Shown in pieces: positions 14,976 through 25,660 of a stretch of DNA of 64,000 nt. The notes under the pieces were generated by a model, which worked only from the letters and a program-made list of their open reading frames with translations, had not been told where the DNA came from and did no database searches. This DNA comes from Steinernema hermaphroditum (lineage: Eukaryota > Nematoda > Chromadorea > Rhabditida > Steinernematidae). Where the stretch lies: positions 12,276,001 through 12,340,000 of the forward strand of contig CM059622.1 in the NCBI GenBank assembly GCA_030435675.1, in the 5' to 3' direction. The translations under genes were made by a program, and so were the position numbers. Every line of letters begins with the position of its first letter. The stretch's first letter is position 1.

Positions 14976-15984
14976 CAGCAACTAAGTAAGATACCACAAT
15001 AGCAGAGAAGTTTCTATCAAGCCAATTGGACATACACCTGTCATGCCATCATGGACGCTCTGTGCACTTGTGTCGACCTGGAACATACAAGGCTGAATAG
15101 TCCTCTTCTACCCTTTACTGTTTATGCTTTCGGCTTGAACTATATAAAAAATTTCCTGTTAAATATATTTGTGAAGAATGTCCTTTTAATGGACTCGCCA
15201 GATTATTTATTTAATCAATTTTATTCATGCGACCTTATTGAAAAAATACATTGTATACTTCAATCATAAGTGGATCTCCACTCAGGCTTTATTACGCTAT
15301 GTTTTGGACGGTGATATACAATCTGGGACCGCCTTTTTTTCCGCGATCTATCTGGATGTCTGGATCGGCATAAATCCCTTAGAACACTGAGACAGGAGCC
15401 ATTCAAGCTGGCTGGTACTACCTTACGCAAATGTCGTCGAAAAAGTGTCGTTATTGCAAGGACGCTCGATCTAACTCACAGGAGAAATACTCGCAAAAAT
15501 TGGAACGTGTACAACTATTGGAATAAATGGCTAATAGACTTTGTCATGAGAAGTCTCCAAAAATCTCTATCTGAAAGGCGTTGTTAAATAAAGCATTACT
15601 GAGAGCTGTGTAATGTCCAAATCTCACTATTGTAGAACCGAATATTGTTGTTGTTCTGTAGGTGAAAAGTGCAAACCTGTTCAATATGTTTCTGAAATGG
15701 CTAGACGGATGTGTTTTGTAATAATTCAAAGGTCATTAAAAACTGGTCGGCAGCTGTCAAAGATGCGTAATAACAAACCGTGAAGCTAAAACGATAGGAA
15801 AAAGTAACAGCGAACTTATGCAGCTTCGTGAGGAACATCGTGGTGTTCAGGATCATACACTAAGATAATCGACACCACTTTTTGTGTGTTTGATAATCAA
15901 GGGTTAAGTTTAATTTCACTGAATTACAGCGCTCATTTCATAATTTATGGGACGTCTGGTCATACGTCAGCCGACACCGCCGTT
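14976..15984. other. Gene-free spacer downstream of receptor B
   Basis: Contains the likely 3' UTR of receptor B, then AT-rich sequence with no recognised gene or RNA. Short frames on both strands show no family features. Confidence 0.35.
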
Positions 15985-16300
15985 TTCTGTTCACGTTGCC
16001 ACCGGCGCCGGTGCCGGCCCAGTGTGGTCCCACCACGATTTAGCTAAGATGTCAATTTTTTTCGAAATTTAGGAAATGTCACAAGTTCGGCTAATTCAAA
16101 CTGATCTAGCCGAACCTATGGCATTCCCTAAAAGTTGAAAAATAATTGATACTTCAGGCAAATCGTGGTGGGACCACACTGATCCGAACATACGAATTTA
16201 ACTCAGAACGGCGCCGGCGCCGGCGACCTTGCAAACAGGCACCAAAAAACGGTGCCGGTGCCGCCGACGGCGCTGGAGACGGCGCCGGTAAGGGTACCGG
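15985..16300. mobile_element. Palindromic GC-rich/AT-rich repeat element
   Basis: A perfect 22-bp inverted repeat pairs 16020-16041 with 16160-16181. Nested inside is a second stem, GTTCGGCTA at about 16085 with TAGCCGAAC at about 16107. GCGCCGGCGCC-type runs flank both sides, at about 16003-16019 and 16209-16290. The composition is unlike the neighbouring DNA. This fits a small foldback or MITE-like insertion. Confidence 0.6.
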
Positions 16301-16484
16301 TTGCGAAAGAGCCATAATATGTCATCCTGAAGGTGGCGGGCTCCCCGAGGACACCACCGGCGAAGACGCAACTCCCGGACCACGGACTCATCTCCACGAA
16401 GCAGATGCGAGCCCTGATGTCGCCACTGTGCTGCAAACGTGCCAGTGATAAGAAATGTACCATGAGAAGACCAGAAATTGTCAC
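16203..16484. repeat. Segment homologous to 31800-32000
   Basis: On the minus strand this segment reads ...GARICFVEMSP-like residues, then SGSCVF and RMT. A related segment at about 31796-32000 on the plus strand reads ARLCFGEMSP, SGSCVF and RMT. The shared DNA includes GAGATGAGTCCGT and TTGCGTCTTCG-type blocks. It is a dispersed repeat or a relic of a coding family; both copies lack a complete gene. Confidence 0.5.
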
Positions 16485-17727
16485 ATGTTTACATCATATT
16501 AGCATACGTTGACCATTTCATATTCATACGACTCCAACTGAAATGCACTCTTGCGGCCGCGATTGTACGAGAGTTCGATCACTGATTCTTTTGAACACAC
16601 CTGCTTTTAGGTATATGGCATTTTTATTTTGCTCTCTTATATGTTATTAAATGGGATTTACCCGTAGAGTGACTTTTAGCATCATATCTTCGACATCAAG
16701 CTACCATTCGGCCGATTCGTTCCGGATTCAGTTTTTTTTTCAACGATTATCATTATGTGATGGTTTTGGCAAGCCTTTGTACGTCGATAGGGTCGTCCGA
16801 TCTCTTAGCAGTGAGTTCAGTGAGCGGTCGTTGGCACACTTGGTACACACTTTGGCACGTTAATCGTCCAGGAAGCCTGGAACACATTTCATATTGCCCG
16901 GCTCCCAGAAAGTGTGGTAAACTAGGGCTGCATTAGTACCAATGTCTTGCCAAGAAGCCAGTAACCACTACCTGACTACACCCGTACTTCCCGGAGAAGT
17001 TAGACTCTCGCTGAAAACCTCAAAGCTCGCGCCGCCAACTGCTGGGATGATGGCTTTTAACTTCGATCACTCTGCCACACCGCCGTGCTCGATTCAGCAC
17101 CAGCTAGTGGGATCGCCTCTTTGTATTTTTGCTGCATGAGACGCCATAGACACCGTTGATTCAAGAGTATAAACTCGCTTGTGCCTCTATGCAAAATAAG
17201 CTTTTCATTTTTCCAATAATCGCGCATATTGACGGGATGGGTGATTGCTCTACTCGGATTCAGTCGAACCTAGAAGAAAATCAGCGTTGATTCATGTCTG
17301 TTTTGTGTAATGTGGACGAACCGAAGATTCTGGAAGAGCGATAAAGAAGCGATAAACAGCAGCCTTCCTTAATCTGCAAAAATGTGTGTTGAAAGAAATA
17401 GTTTGTAGTTTAGAACAGTGAGGCCTGTCCTCGAAAAATTGTTTAGACTTTAATACTAACTTTACTTGACGGTGAGGTTGTCCGTGACCGTAATGTGGTG
17501 AATTATAAAATTACTGCTCTATCATTTAATCATAAGTGCATTTCGGCAGGCGGTGATTTTATATACTAATTCTAGGAACATACCCACGTTTTTATTCATA
17601 GATTTCTGGAGATGTGGTGGCCTTCTACACATTTTATGACTTGTGCATGTTACAGGCAGTGCATCTCGCATTCCAATCTAAATTTTATTAACATTGTGTT
17701 AGTGCATTATTGGTTCTTCTGATTGGT
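16485..17727. other. Gene-free spacer before receptor C
   Basis: No gene recognised. An acceptor-like GTTACAG at about 17651-17657 could belong to the 5' leader of receptor C. Confidence 0.35.
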
Positions 17728-18716
17728 ATGGACCCGTGCCATGGCGTTGTTGGACCGCTCTTGATTCTCCTGGTCATTTTTTCGACACCCTTTTATTTAA
17801 GGGTTCTCTACGTAAGTCTTATTAGTGTTTAATGCATTTTTGTAAGCGACATTATTCAGATCTTCCTTATCAAAAAGCAGTACCGCTCACTTCAGTGTTA
17901 CCAAATAATGATCCAGATCGGCATAGTGCAGTGCCTGATGGGTCCGGCTTGGATGCTTCTTGGTCTTTCAGGCCTGCTCGACTATGATCCCTTGGGCATG
18001 GCTAGTTTCCTAGTTGATATCAACGCCTCGTGCTTGCGCATTGAGGCGGGTTTGAGTTTTCTACTGGCGCTGGACCGAATAAAAATCGTTTGTAAAGTAA
18101 ACTATCCACAGGTGGCAATTGTGGTAAGGTTGATGTTCGTGAAATTGCTACTCATTTTTAAAGGTTGCCAACGCACTGATATGGATTTATGGCATTCTTC
18201 AGTTTGCAATTTTGCAGACTCCGTGGGCAGATCTATACGCAGATCCTTTCTTAATTGCTCCCATCTATGATTTCTCCTTCCCGTACACCGTTGTTGTGCA
18301 GAAAACTGCTTACTTCTATTCAATCGTAATTTCATTTATTACATTCGTCCTTTATGTTGTGATGGTGATATATCTCTTTCGACAGCAGCGGAAAGTCCAA
18401 CATGTCGGGGCGGATTTTAACCAACGATGGATCTTCACACAAGCGTTGATACGTTATATCCTTGACGCAATCCTTGTCGCCGTCTTCTTTTTGGGCCCAA
18501 GCGTTCTGCCCAAGTCAATATGGATAGCTGGAGCTATGATGACCGGTTACGTAACAAATAATTTGTTCATTCCACCGATGCTTTATGTGTGCTTGAACAA
18601 GTAAGCACCTCATTCTAATATATGAGCAAAATGTCGAAATTTTCAGAACATTACGGCAGGAAGTGTTCAAGCGGGCGAATCTTCGTCCTCGAGGTTCACT
18701 GGTAAGTGGATTATAG
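17728..18716 (+). CDS. 7TM chemoreceptor C, four exons, 284 aa
   Basis: More diverged member of the A/B family. Exons: 17728-17811, 17860-18123, 18164-18600, 18647-18716, sum 855 bases. Exons 2 and 3 are again exactly 264 and 437 bases. Exon 1 encodes a hydrophobic segment ending PFYLRVLY. Exon 2 has CYQIMIQIGIVQC, the loop Asp-Tyr-Asp-Pro, and an RIEAGLSFLLALDRIKIVC motif. Exon 3 carries the TPWADL loop and ends IPPMLYVCLNK. The acceptor of exon 3 (AAAG at 18163) is weak but is fixed by frame and by homology. Exon 4 may continue past the stop used here if the GTAAGT at about 18702 is a real donor. The start is less certain than in A, B and D, because no acceptor directly precedes it. Confidence 0.82.
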
Positions 18717-19834
18717 GATGGAGCTCCGGCGATATATCACGTAAATAGAATTGTCCACCACTTTCCTCAGTAAAATCTGACATTGGTCGCTATAAATATA
18801 CTATTCATAGCTGAACATAAAGGACAAGTGCACCCACAAAATAAATCAGTGCACATTATGTGACGACGTCTGTTCCTACTGTAGGTGACATGGGTTCGCC
18901 TTCCTTCCGTAGTGAGGGGAGCAGGACTTGCCGGAGACATTTGAAAGTGCGTGACAGGTTCGCCAGTCTGGTCATAAAACACACAGGGCGTGCACCACGC
19001 TGCAACCAGTTTACACTACAGTCTGACTCATTGATACGGTACGGATACCTAATTGGCTTCCTGTGGATTGTTTCTGTAGTAGTTCTTATAAAATGCGAAA
19101 GATCCATGGCGTCAGCGAAAGCATGCAACACTCAATATTACTTTATAGCGGTCATTCTGGCTCACGCTTTTAACAGTATACGGTGCTTCGAGCATTTTCC
19201 AGTTATTTACTGTGGTAGAAGGGATTGATTCACGCTTGTCTTGCGTTCAGTCTTCGTCTTCCCCAAACTGGCATAAGACTCTTGAAAGTGTATCTTTAGC
19301 CAATTTCCAACGAAGCTGCAGTAATCACGCAGAGCGTCGTTGTCATTCAGGGCTTTTTTTTGGAGTTTTGACGGCGTTCGTGTGGCTGTAAATGCACAAA
19401 TACAAGCGTATAACGACTGAATAACAGAAGATGAAATGATAGCATATGGTTGAGTTGACAAGGGAGGGAACGAAAACAGGAATCAGAAACGGGTGCTTCC
19501 CTACTACCTACTACCTACTTCCCTACTGTACCTTGTAGTTGTTCCAGGATTGAACAACTGGAAGCGGTCGTTTTCAAAAACAGAATGCTAAAAGTCTCCC
19601 TCGTTTTACTGATTAGTCCTCTCTATTACGTATAATGAATGTGAGGGCCACTTCGTTCAGTATTTAGCCTTTTGGCACGTGGACTTCATGGCGGTTATTC
19701 CTTGTGCTATGACTGAATCCTATGTTAGGCTATTTCAACACAATCTCCGTCTCGGTGGGCTGAGCAAAAGTCCAACAATTTTCTCTGTAGAGATTTAAGT
19801 AAGTGCAACAATGTCAGTACCAGTATGTATTGTA
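18717..19834. other. Gene-free spacer
   Basis: Short open frames exist on both strands but none shows a recognised domain, and they overlap. CTACCTACTACCTACTTCC at about 19503-19521 is a small simple repeat. Confidence 0.35.
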
Positions 19835-19894
19835 AGAATGAGTGTTTATGAACTCCGCCATCTCCGTCAGGCGGGGTTCATAAACACTCATTCT
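19835..19894. ncRNA. Near-perfect 25-bp hairpin with 10-nt loop (candidate small-RNA precursor or foldback repeat)
   Basis: The arm at 19835-19859 is the reverse complement of 19870-19894 with a single difference, which would form a G-U pair in RNA; the loop is about 10 bases. After a four-base bulge the stem can extend with ATTGTA / TACAAT. The size is that of a microRNA-type precursor, but such complete pairing is also typical of a short inverted-repeat insertion. The strand cannot be decided. Confidence 0.35.
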
Positions 19895-20710
19895 GGACTA
19901 CAATGCACAAACCGAACAGTTAGCGATCAATGAGCGGTCAGGTTATAATAATGTTTTAAATAGTATAGAGTTACCAGAACAGGAACGGACATGGATATCT
20001 GCGGCCTCGAAAAGTACGAACATAGCGCTCACCTTTTGAGATTATCGTGGACTGGTTTCCACGTTCCATCGCATTGCGAACACACATAACACCAATAGGT
20101 ACGACGACAACAACATCAGTTATTTCTAAGTGCGCTCCGTGAGCACATTATGGTACAGCGAACATCACAATCCTCGCTAATTTACGATACAGAATGATTG
20201 CCATTTTTGAGAATAATCGTATGAAGTTGAGAGACACAGCTCACATTTCGCTATTTTACAGCTGTTTTCTTTCAGTTCTTTGCGGAAACGTCCTTTTTCT
20301 TGAACTCTAGCGACAATAATTTAGTCATCTTTAACGATCTTCGCACATTAACTTTCCGCTGTCTTTGTTTAAGTCCGATATTCCCTCATATATCGTCATC
20401 TTTAATTGAGAGACGTAATCATATGGCAACAATAGCACTTGATCGTTATGTCCCAGAGTTTTCACTGTACACGCTTGTGAAATGCAGACCAAAGGTGCGG
20501 CGCTGTCATTGTGGCTTGAACGTTTTCCCAACGTAGCAGTATGTCTGTACGTGCAAGATTTTGTGCCCGGCTTCGAGAAAACTTTGAATACCCACATATC
20601 ACGCGGGAATTTTCTAGATTTCCGTGATATCCAGTGGTTCTCTGAAAAAGCATGTGAACATTAACAATTGAAAGTATTCATACATGTGGTTCAAGATTTT
20701 CCATAGCGTA
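19895..20710. other. Gene-free spacer before receptor D
   Basis: AT-rich, with only short overlapping frames on both strands. Nothing recognised. Confidence 0.35.
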
Positions 20711-20714
20711 TTTC

Positions 20715-20716
20715 AG
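20715..20716 (+). promoter_or_regulatory. Splice acceptor 2 nt before receptor D start
   Basis: GCGTATTTCAG followed by TG and then ATG at 20719. The placement is the same as in receptors A and B. Confidence 0.5.
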
Positions 20717-20718
20717 TG

Positions 20719-21697
20719 ATGATAAACATCGGCATCGGAATATCTTATATTCTATGTTCTACCATCTTTCTTCCGTTATACATACGACTATTATATGTAC
20801 GTTCAGCATGGTGTCTTCGTGATGTGTCTTTATCTAGTTGTTCTGCGCTAAATGGCGATACAAGAAACATCAGAGCTACGTTCTTATGGCTCAACTTGGC
20901 TTTTCGCACGTAGGAATGGTTCCTGGATATGTGTTCACGGGTATAGCCGTTTGTCTTCAGTACGACTATATGAATCTAGCGTCAGTCTTTATGAGGTTTA
21001 TGACCGGATGCAGGAGAACGGAAGCCGTTCTAAGCGTCATTCTGGCTTACGATCGTTTTCGCGCAGTGTGCCAGACAAAAGATGTCCCTCACCTTGTAAA
21101 GGTCTATCAAATCAAGGTGCAATATTATATGCGCAATTTTAGGCTCTGTCCTGTCTTGCATGGACATACGGATTTGTGTACTTTACTATTTTGTGCAGCC
21201 CTTTCGCCGATTTGACCGTTATTCCGTCACAGTTTAAAACGTCTTATGACATGTCACTGCCGGTGACCCCCGTCCTGCAGAAAATCGGAACCGACTCCAC
21301 TTTGATATGCGCCGCTGTAACGTTTCTGCTTTACTTAGTGGTGGTCTGCTATCTAGTGCATCAGAAACTTAAAATGAAAACGATTAAGATCAGCTTCAAC
21401 GAAAAGGCGATATTTGTGCAAGCCTTTCTGAGATTCGTTGGCGACACAACGATGACAGTGCTGTATCATTTCATTCCTCCGATAGTTGGGGACTCATCAA
21501 TTCTCTCTGTTTCTACCTTTATTGGTTACATTGTGAATTATTTAGTATTGCCACCGATTTTATGCATCATTGTTTCAAGGTAAACAGTGCCTTTTGGGTA
21601 CAATGATGTGACAGGACGTTTCAGACATCTCAGAAAGGACGTTCTATCAATCATTTCATGGAACAGCGGCAGCACAAATGGTTCTCAATTATCGTAG
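20719..21697 (+). CDS. 7TM chemoreceptor D, four exons, 283 aa
   Basis: Fourth tandem receptor of the cluster. Exons: 20719-20796, 20838-21101, 21143-21579, 21625-21697, sum 852 bases, with exons 2 and 3 of 264 and 437 bases as in A-C. Exon 1 ends PLYIRLLY. Exon 2 begins LFCAKWRYKKH and contains CRRTEAVLSVILAYDRF. Exon 3 starts ALSCLAWTYG, carries the SPFADL loop, and has NEKAIFVQAFLRFVGDTT, which matches NEKSIFIQAFVRFFGDTA of B. It ends LPPILCIIVSR. Exon 4 gives a 24-residue serine-rich tail. All junctions are GT-AG and no defect is seen. Confidence 0.86.
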
Positions 21698-22284
21698 TGG
21701 ACGTAAACAATGAATCAGCACTATTGTGAAAGTGCTCCGCTCTCCCACGGTCGAAAATTACCAAGAAACTCTCAGGGCAGATCTGCTTCGAATGTATCGT
21801 CGAAATGAGTGAATTGAAACTATGGAATGATAGACAAAGTGTTGAATAAATTCATTTTTGAAAGTTGCTTAAAGTGAAATGAAATTGACCAGTTGGGGCT
21901 TGAACCAAAGCAGCATGATACGTACGTAATCGAAACTTTTTTTTTCACATTAGATCAAACGTTTCATAATGATATCCCCTATATATAAACGGAGAACCGA
22001 CGGGTCCGTTGGTCTGTGTTTGTGTTTTTCCGTGCGCACGGGGAGAACACCCACACAAAATAAGGACCCCGAGAGGAACCGAACCCGATACCGCCCATTT
22101 ATAAAACGGAGAACGTTCGCAATGAGCCACACAGACAGTTGAGATGGTAGCGCTCTACTTCCACTATGTCTCTGGCGATGCTAGGCTTTGAGTTTTTTTG
22201 CAGTTGCTCAGTGATTTTTTGTCTATTTTATAACCAGCAGAGATTTTTTCGAGTTTCCTGAAATTGTACAGTTTTTTCGCCCAC
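21698..22284. other. Gene-free region, probably repeat-derived
   Basis: A T-rich run at about 21938-21945 is followed by CG-rich sequence. ATAAACGGAGAAC near 21983-21995 recurs as ATAAAACGGAGAAC near 22101-22114, about 118 bases apart, which suggests a degenerate repeat. No gene recognised. Confidence 0.35.
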
Positions 22285-22415
22285 TTCAGACCTTTGCATG
22301 AGCACAAAGCTTGCCGCCCGCAGGGCTATGGTGTTTGGCTGCCCGCAGGGCTATGGGCTATTTGGCTTTTAGTACCTGGAGAGTGCGACTTCGCGCGTAG
22401 CCGCGTTTATTCCAG
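22285..22415. repeat. Dispersed repeat II, copy 1
   Basis: Contains GCCCGCAGGGCTATGG twice in tandem, then TTGGCTTTTAGTACCTGG and a GCGCGTAGCCGCGTTTAT-like end. The same block recurs at about 47035-47135, so it is an interspersed repeat. Confidence 0.6.
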
Positions 22416-22429
22416 TTAAAAATAAAGAG

Positions 22430-23000
22430 GTAGGGCCTTTCATTTGTGTCGCTGAACAGAGGTCGGATCGTTCGTTCGCTATTTCAAAAATAAGTTGAGT
22501 GAGCGGTCGTTCTCGGTTGTCGTCATTGAGGGAATGGTCGCTCCCGACTCCATGAAAACTTAGAAAACAGGGGGGTCGACTTGGAAAGGATACATCAACC
22601 GTGCAACCGGTTGGCTAGCCAACCCATCAGTCGGTTAAGCCGATCTCCTGTTGGCATATATACGATCGCCTATGAGTACATCTTCTATTGCAATATGACA
22701 ATGAATTGATTTTTGAAAATATTGTAAACTAGAAGAAAATGGGACAATCCTGGAGAATGAACTAAAGGAGCGAATGATGCGCATCGTTCGTTATCCGTAA
22801 AAAATCAGAGTAGATTAAACGGTTTATAATGAAATTCCAGTTAATGATAAAGAGGTGGGGTCTTTAGTCTGTATCGGTGGCGATAGGTCGGATCGTTCGC
22901 TCGTTGTTAAAGAAATGAGTTGAGTGAGCGGTCGTTCTCGGCCGTCGCTGGTGGCACAATGATCGCCACAAATGCTAGAAGGCGTGAAACACAGAGGAGT
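22430..23000 (+). repeat. Dispersed repeat I, two copies in tandem orientation
   Basis: Copies at about 22439-22560 and 22850-23000 share GGTCGGATCGTTCG, then GAGCGGTCGTTCTCGG. Related copies occur at 29155, 32085 (-), 36890, 42040 (-), 44395 (-), 45838 (-) and 51865. It is a short interspersed element without coding capacity. Confidence 0.65.
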
Positions 23001-23123
23001 CGACTTGCCAAGGAGGCTGCGACTACATCCCAACTCCGACCATGTACTAATGGAATATGACAACATGTTTATTTGTCACACTTCTTGAGAGCTATCAGTA
23101 ATATTCCGAATAGTCATCAAAAT

Positions 23124-25012
23124 CTAAGTACGCCGCGCTCCAGGGAGAATGGTTTCTCGAAGCATGTCAATGTCCACCGTCTTCATAACGTCGTGCACCC
23201 AGAAGTCCACGGCTCTTTTCAGGAAGTCGTCCTTCATTTCAGAGTTCGGTGAAAACGACATATAGCGATTGGGATGTTCCTTCGTGACAGGTTCCCAGAT
23301 CTTTCCAGATGCCACAGGTTTCCTAGGCAGGATTGAAATCTGCGGATCTGAACGCGTTTCTTACCCAGTCTTTGCAAAAGAGATGAAAGCGCTGAGAAGT
23401 GCTTTCTGGAAAGCTTTGTCGTCATCAGTGAATTCAATATCTCCATAGATAGACGGTCCCATCAAGTACATAATCTCGTAACCATGATACGCTCCTTTCA
23501 CGGGCAAATTCTCCACTAGCTTCGGGTTGTGGTAGTCTTCTTTATAAAGATAAACGGGAATGTCGGCGGCGGCCTTATCTTGTGCCTCGAGATAGGGAGG
23601 AAGACCGAAGTACAAATCGGTAAAAAGCTAAAGAACACCGGGTACAAAGATAAAAAACGGCCTTCTTACTTCTGCGTAGCGCGTCAGATAGTCCAAGGAA
23701 GTAACATTTGCTCCCGTGGGCACGTAGTGATCGATCAGTTTGGTAATTAGCGTTTCTTTCTTGTTACCGTAATCCAGAGTGATCATTTTCGTTTTCAAGT
23801 ACTTCACAAAGTCTTCCGTTGAGTAAGTAGGCCATTTTTCTCGAGGAATGTAGGAAAGGAGCATCTCAGGAACATCGTAGAAAGCACAGAACCCTCCTTC
23901 AGTGTCAGTTAGACCGGTGATGAAAGGGATTTTTGGCGCATCTTTGATAAGTTCATCACCGGGAGCGCGGAGAAAGTCGCCGTCGACGGTCGGATTGAAC
24001 TTGATTGAGTTGAATTCGTCGCGGGAAGCGCCCTAGAATTTCGCTATGTGATACTACAGCAAAAGCTCGCGAACGATTTCAGCGATCATGGCCCTAATCT
24101 CCTCAGCGGTCTTCTTCTTCATACAGTCCTTAATTTGAATGGACTTTCCAAAGCAGCCAAGGGATCTAGCGAGATCCAAGCTGGCGTTTACGACTTGACT
24201 GTAGTTCACAAAGTTCGCATATTGGGAACCGCTGTAGGCGATCGCTTGTTGGAACAGCTCTGAAAATATCTAACAGTTGTAACATGGACATATGGGACTG
24301 ACTATTAGAATGAGGAGACATTGTCAATGCAGAAGAGCTTCCTCCACCGGCGCTTTCTCCAGTGACGGTCACCTTGTTTGGATTTCCGCCGAAGCTGGCA
24401 ATGACTTCTTGGATGAATTTCAGCGCGGCGGTCTGATCCCAGTAGCCAAGGTTGCCCCGGATCACCTCATCTCCAGTGGAAAAGAATCCAAAAGCCGACA
24501 GGCGGTAGTTCAGAGTGATGTAGACGACTCCCTCAGAGACGTAATTCTCGCTGATGTTCTTGTATCCGTAGAGGTTAGAGCCTCCAAGCTCGAATCCACC
24601 GCCATGAATGAAGATGATGACGGGATAGCCTTCAGGGTCGGCCGACTTCTTAGAAGGCGCCATGATGTTCATAAAGAGACAGTCTTCACTGTACTCGCCT
24701 GGACCAGACATGTCCTTCCTGACGGTCTGCTGGAAGCAGAGATTTCCGAACTCTTTCGCCTGTTTCACGTCATCCCATTTAGCGATTGGAACAGTTTTCT
24801 AAAGCTCTGTACATAATGTAAGTGCGCAATAGTGAGCATACCTCAAAACGAAGGTTTCCAACAGGAGGTTGAGCGTACGGAATTCCAAGAAATATATTAG
24901 CTTTGTCTCCATTGGAAATCTCATAATCGAAGCCTTCCACTTTCCCATAGGGCGTCTCGACGACAGGTCCGCCAAAGGCGAGAGGGAGAAGCGCGCTTAG
25001 AAGTAGCCACAT
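23124..25012 (-). CDS. Secreted carboxylesterase 1, six exons, 558 aa
   Basis: Alpha/beta-hydrolase of the type-B carboxylesterase family, predicted to be secreted and to hydrolyse carboxylic esters; nematode relatives act in the gut. Exons on the minus strand: 25012-24842, 24798-24303, 24259-24075, 24032-23670, 23627-23365, 23322-23124, sum 1677 bases. A signal peptide (MWLLLSALLPLAFGG) is followed by the N-terminal motif VETPYGKVEGF. The oxyanion motif HGGGF lies near residue 122, and the nucleophile motif TGESAGG has its Ser near 206. The acidic residue is Glu near 329 in a DTEGG context, and the His is near 453 in GAYHG. Length and triad are normal. Introns are 40-46 bases. Exons 2, 3 and 5 have the same lengths as in the upstream tandem paralogue. 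Functional loss is not indicated. Confidence 0.92.
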
Positions 25013-25044
25013 CGCTGCTTGTGATAACTAGCAGTGCTCTCCTT

Positions 25045-25660
25045 TTAATAAGACACAACAAGACCACTTTTGCGTAGTCGAAAAAAAGATTTCTTTCCTA
25101 CGTTTTCCCTTTATCATGTCAGCGATTAAAGACTGCTTTTTTAGACGTGCGCTATGTGACCTTGCGACGAAGAGCGAAGAGAGCTGGACGCGATCTTGCA
25201 CAATAACAACTTTTTAGATTGTCTCACCAGTTTGCGAAAGGTGTTATCAATCACAGATCGACTGCGTAGCCAATTAATCAGTTGCACATTGATTTGTGGA
25301 CGAATCGCTCGTGTTTGGTTTTGATCGAAGTAGGCGACAGAAATGTAGCGTGCAACCGGATATTACTGATCCATCAAACCTGTCAGTGAGCCATTTCAGC
25401 TGCCTGAGTCGGCCGAACGGCTGAGGCGTTCTCCATCGCCGCACGCGACCTTGACTCTTTGTTCATTATTGCGCACTTTTTAATGCAACTTTGTGCTCGC
25501 AATTATCACAGATTCCTTTAGCTTGTGGTCTCCTCATTTGCATGTCTTCGATCTTCAAAAGTGATGATAGACGTGCCCAACTTCATATTACTTTCACAGA
25601 CAATGTTTATTAGCGAAAAAATGACAAAAAAAGACAAATTTGCATTAGCTAGTGACGTTA
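25045..25660. other. Intergenic region between the two esterases
   Basis: Holds the promoter of carboxylesterase 1 and the 3' flank of carboxylesterase 2. A TTAAAAGG run on the minus strand at about 25039-25046 lies roughly 27-34 bases upstream of the esterase 1 ATG and could serve as a weak TATA-like element. No other gene is visible. Confidence 0.35.

Noticed and set aside
16146..16448. 100-codon Gly/Ala/Arg-rich plus frame
   Set aside because: It is generated by the GCCGGC repeats of the palindromic element.
24292..24816. 174-codon plus-strand frame over the esterase
   Set aside because: It lies antisense to esterase 1 exon 2, whose catalytic motifs fix the true strand.
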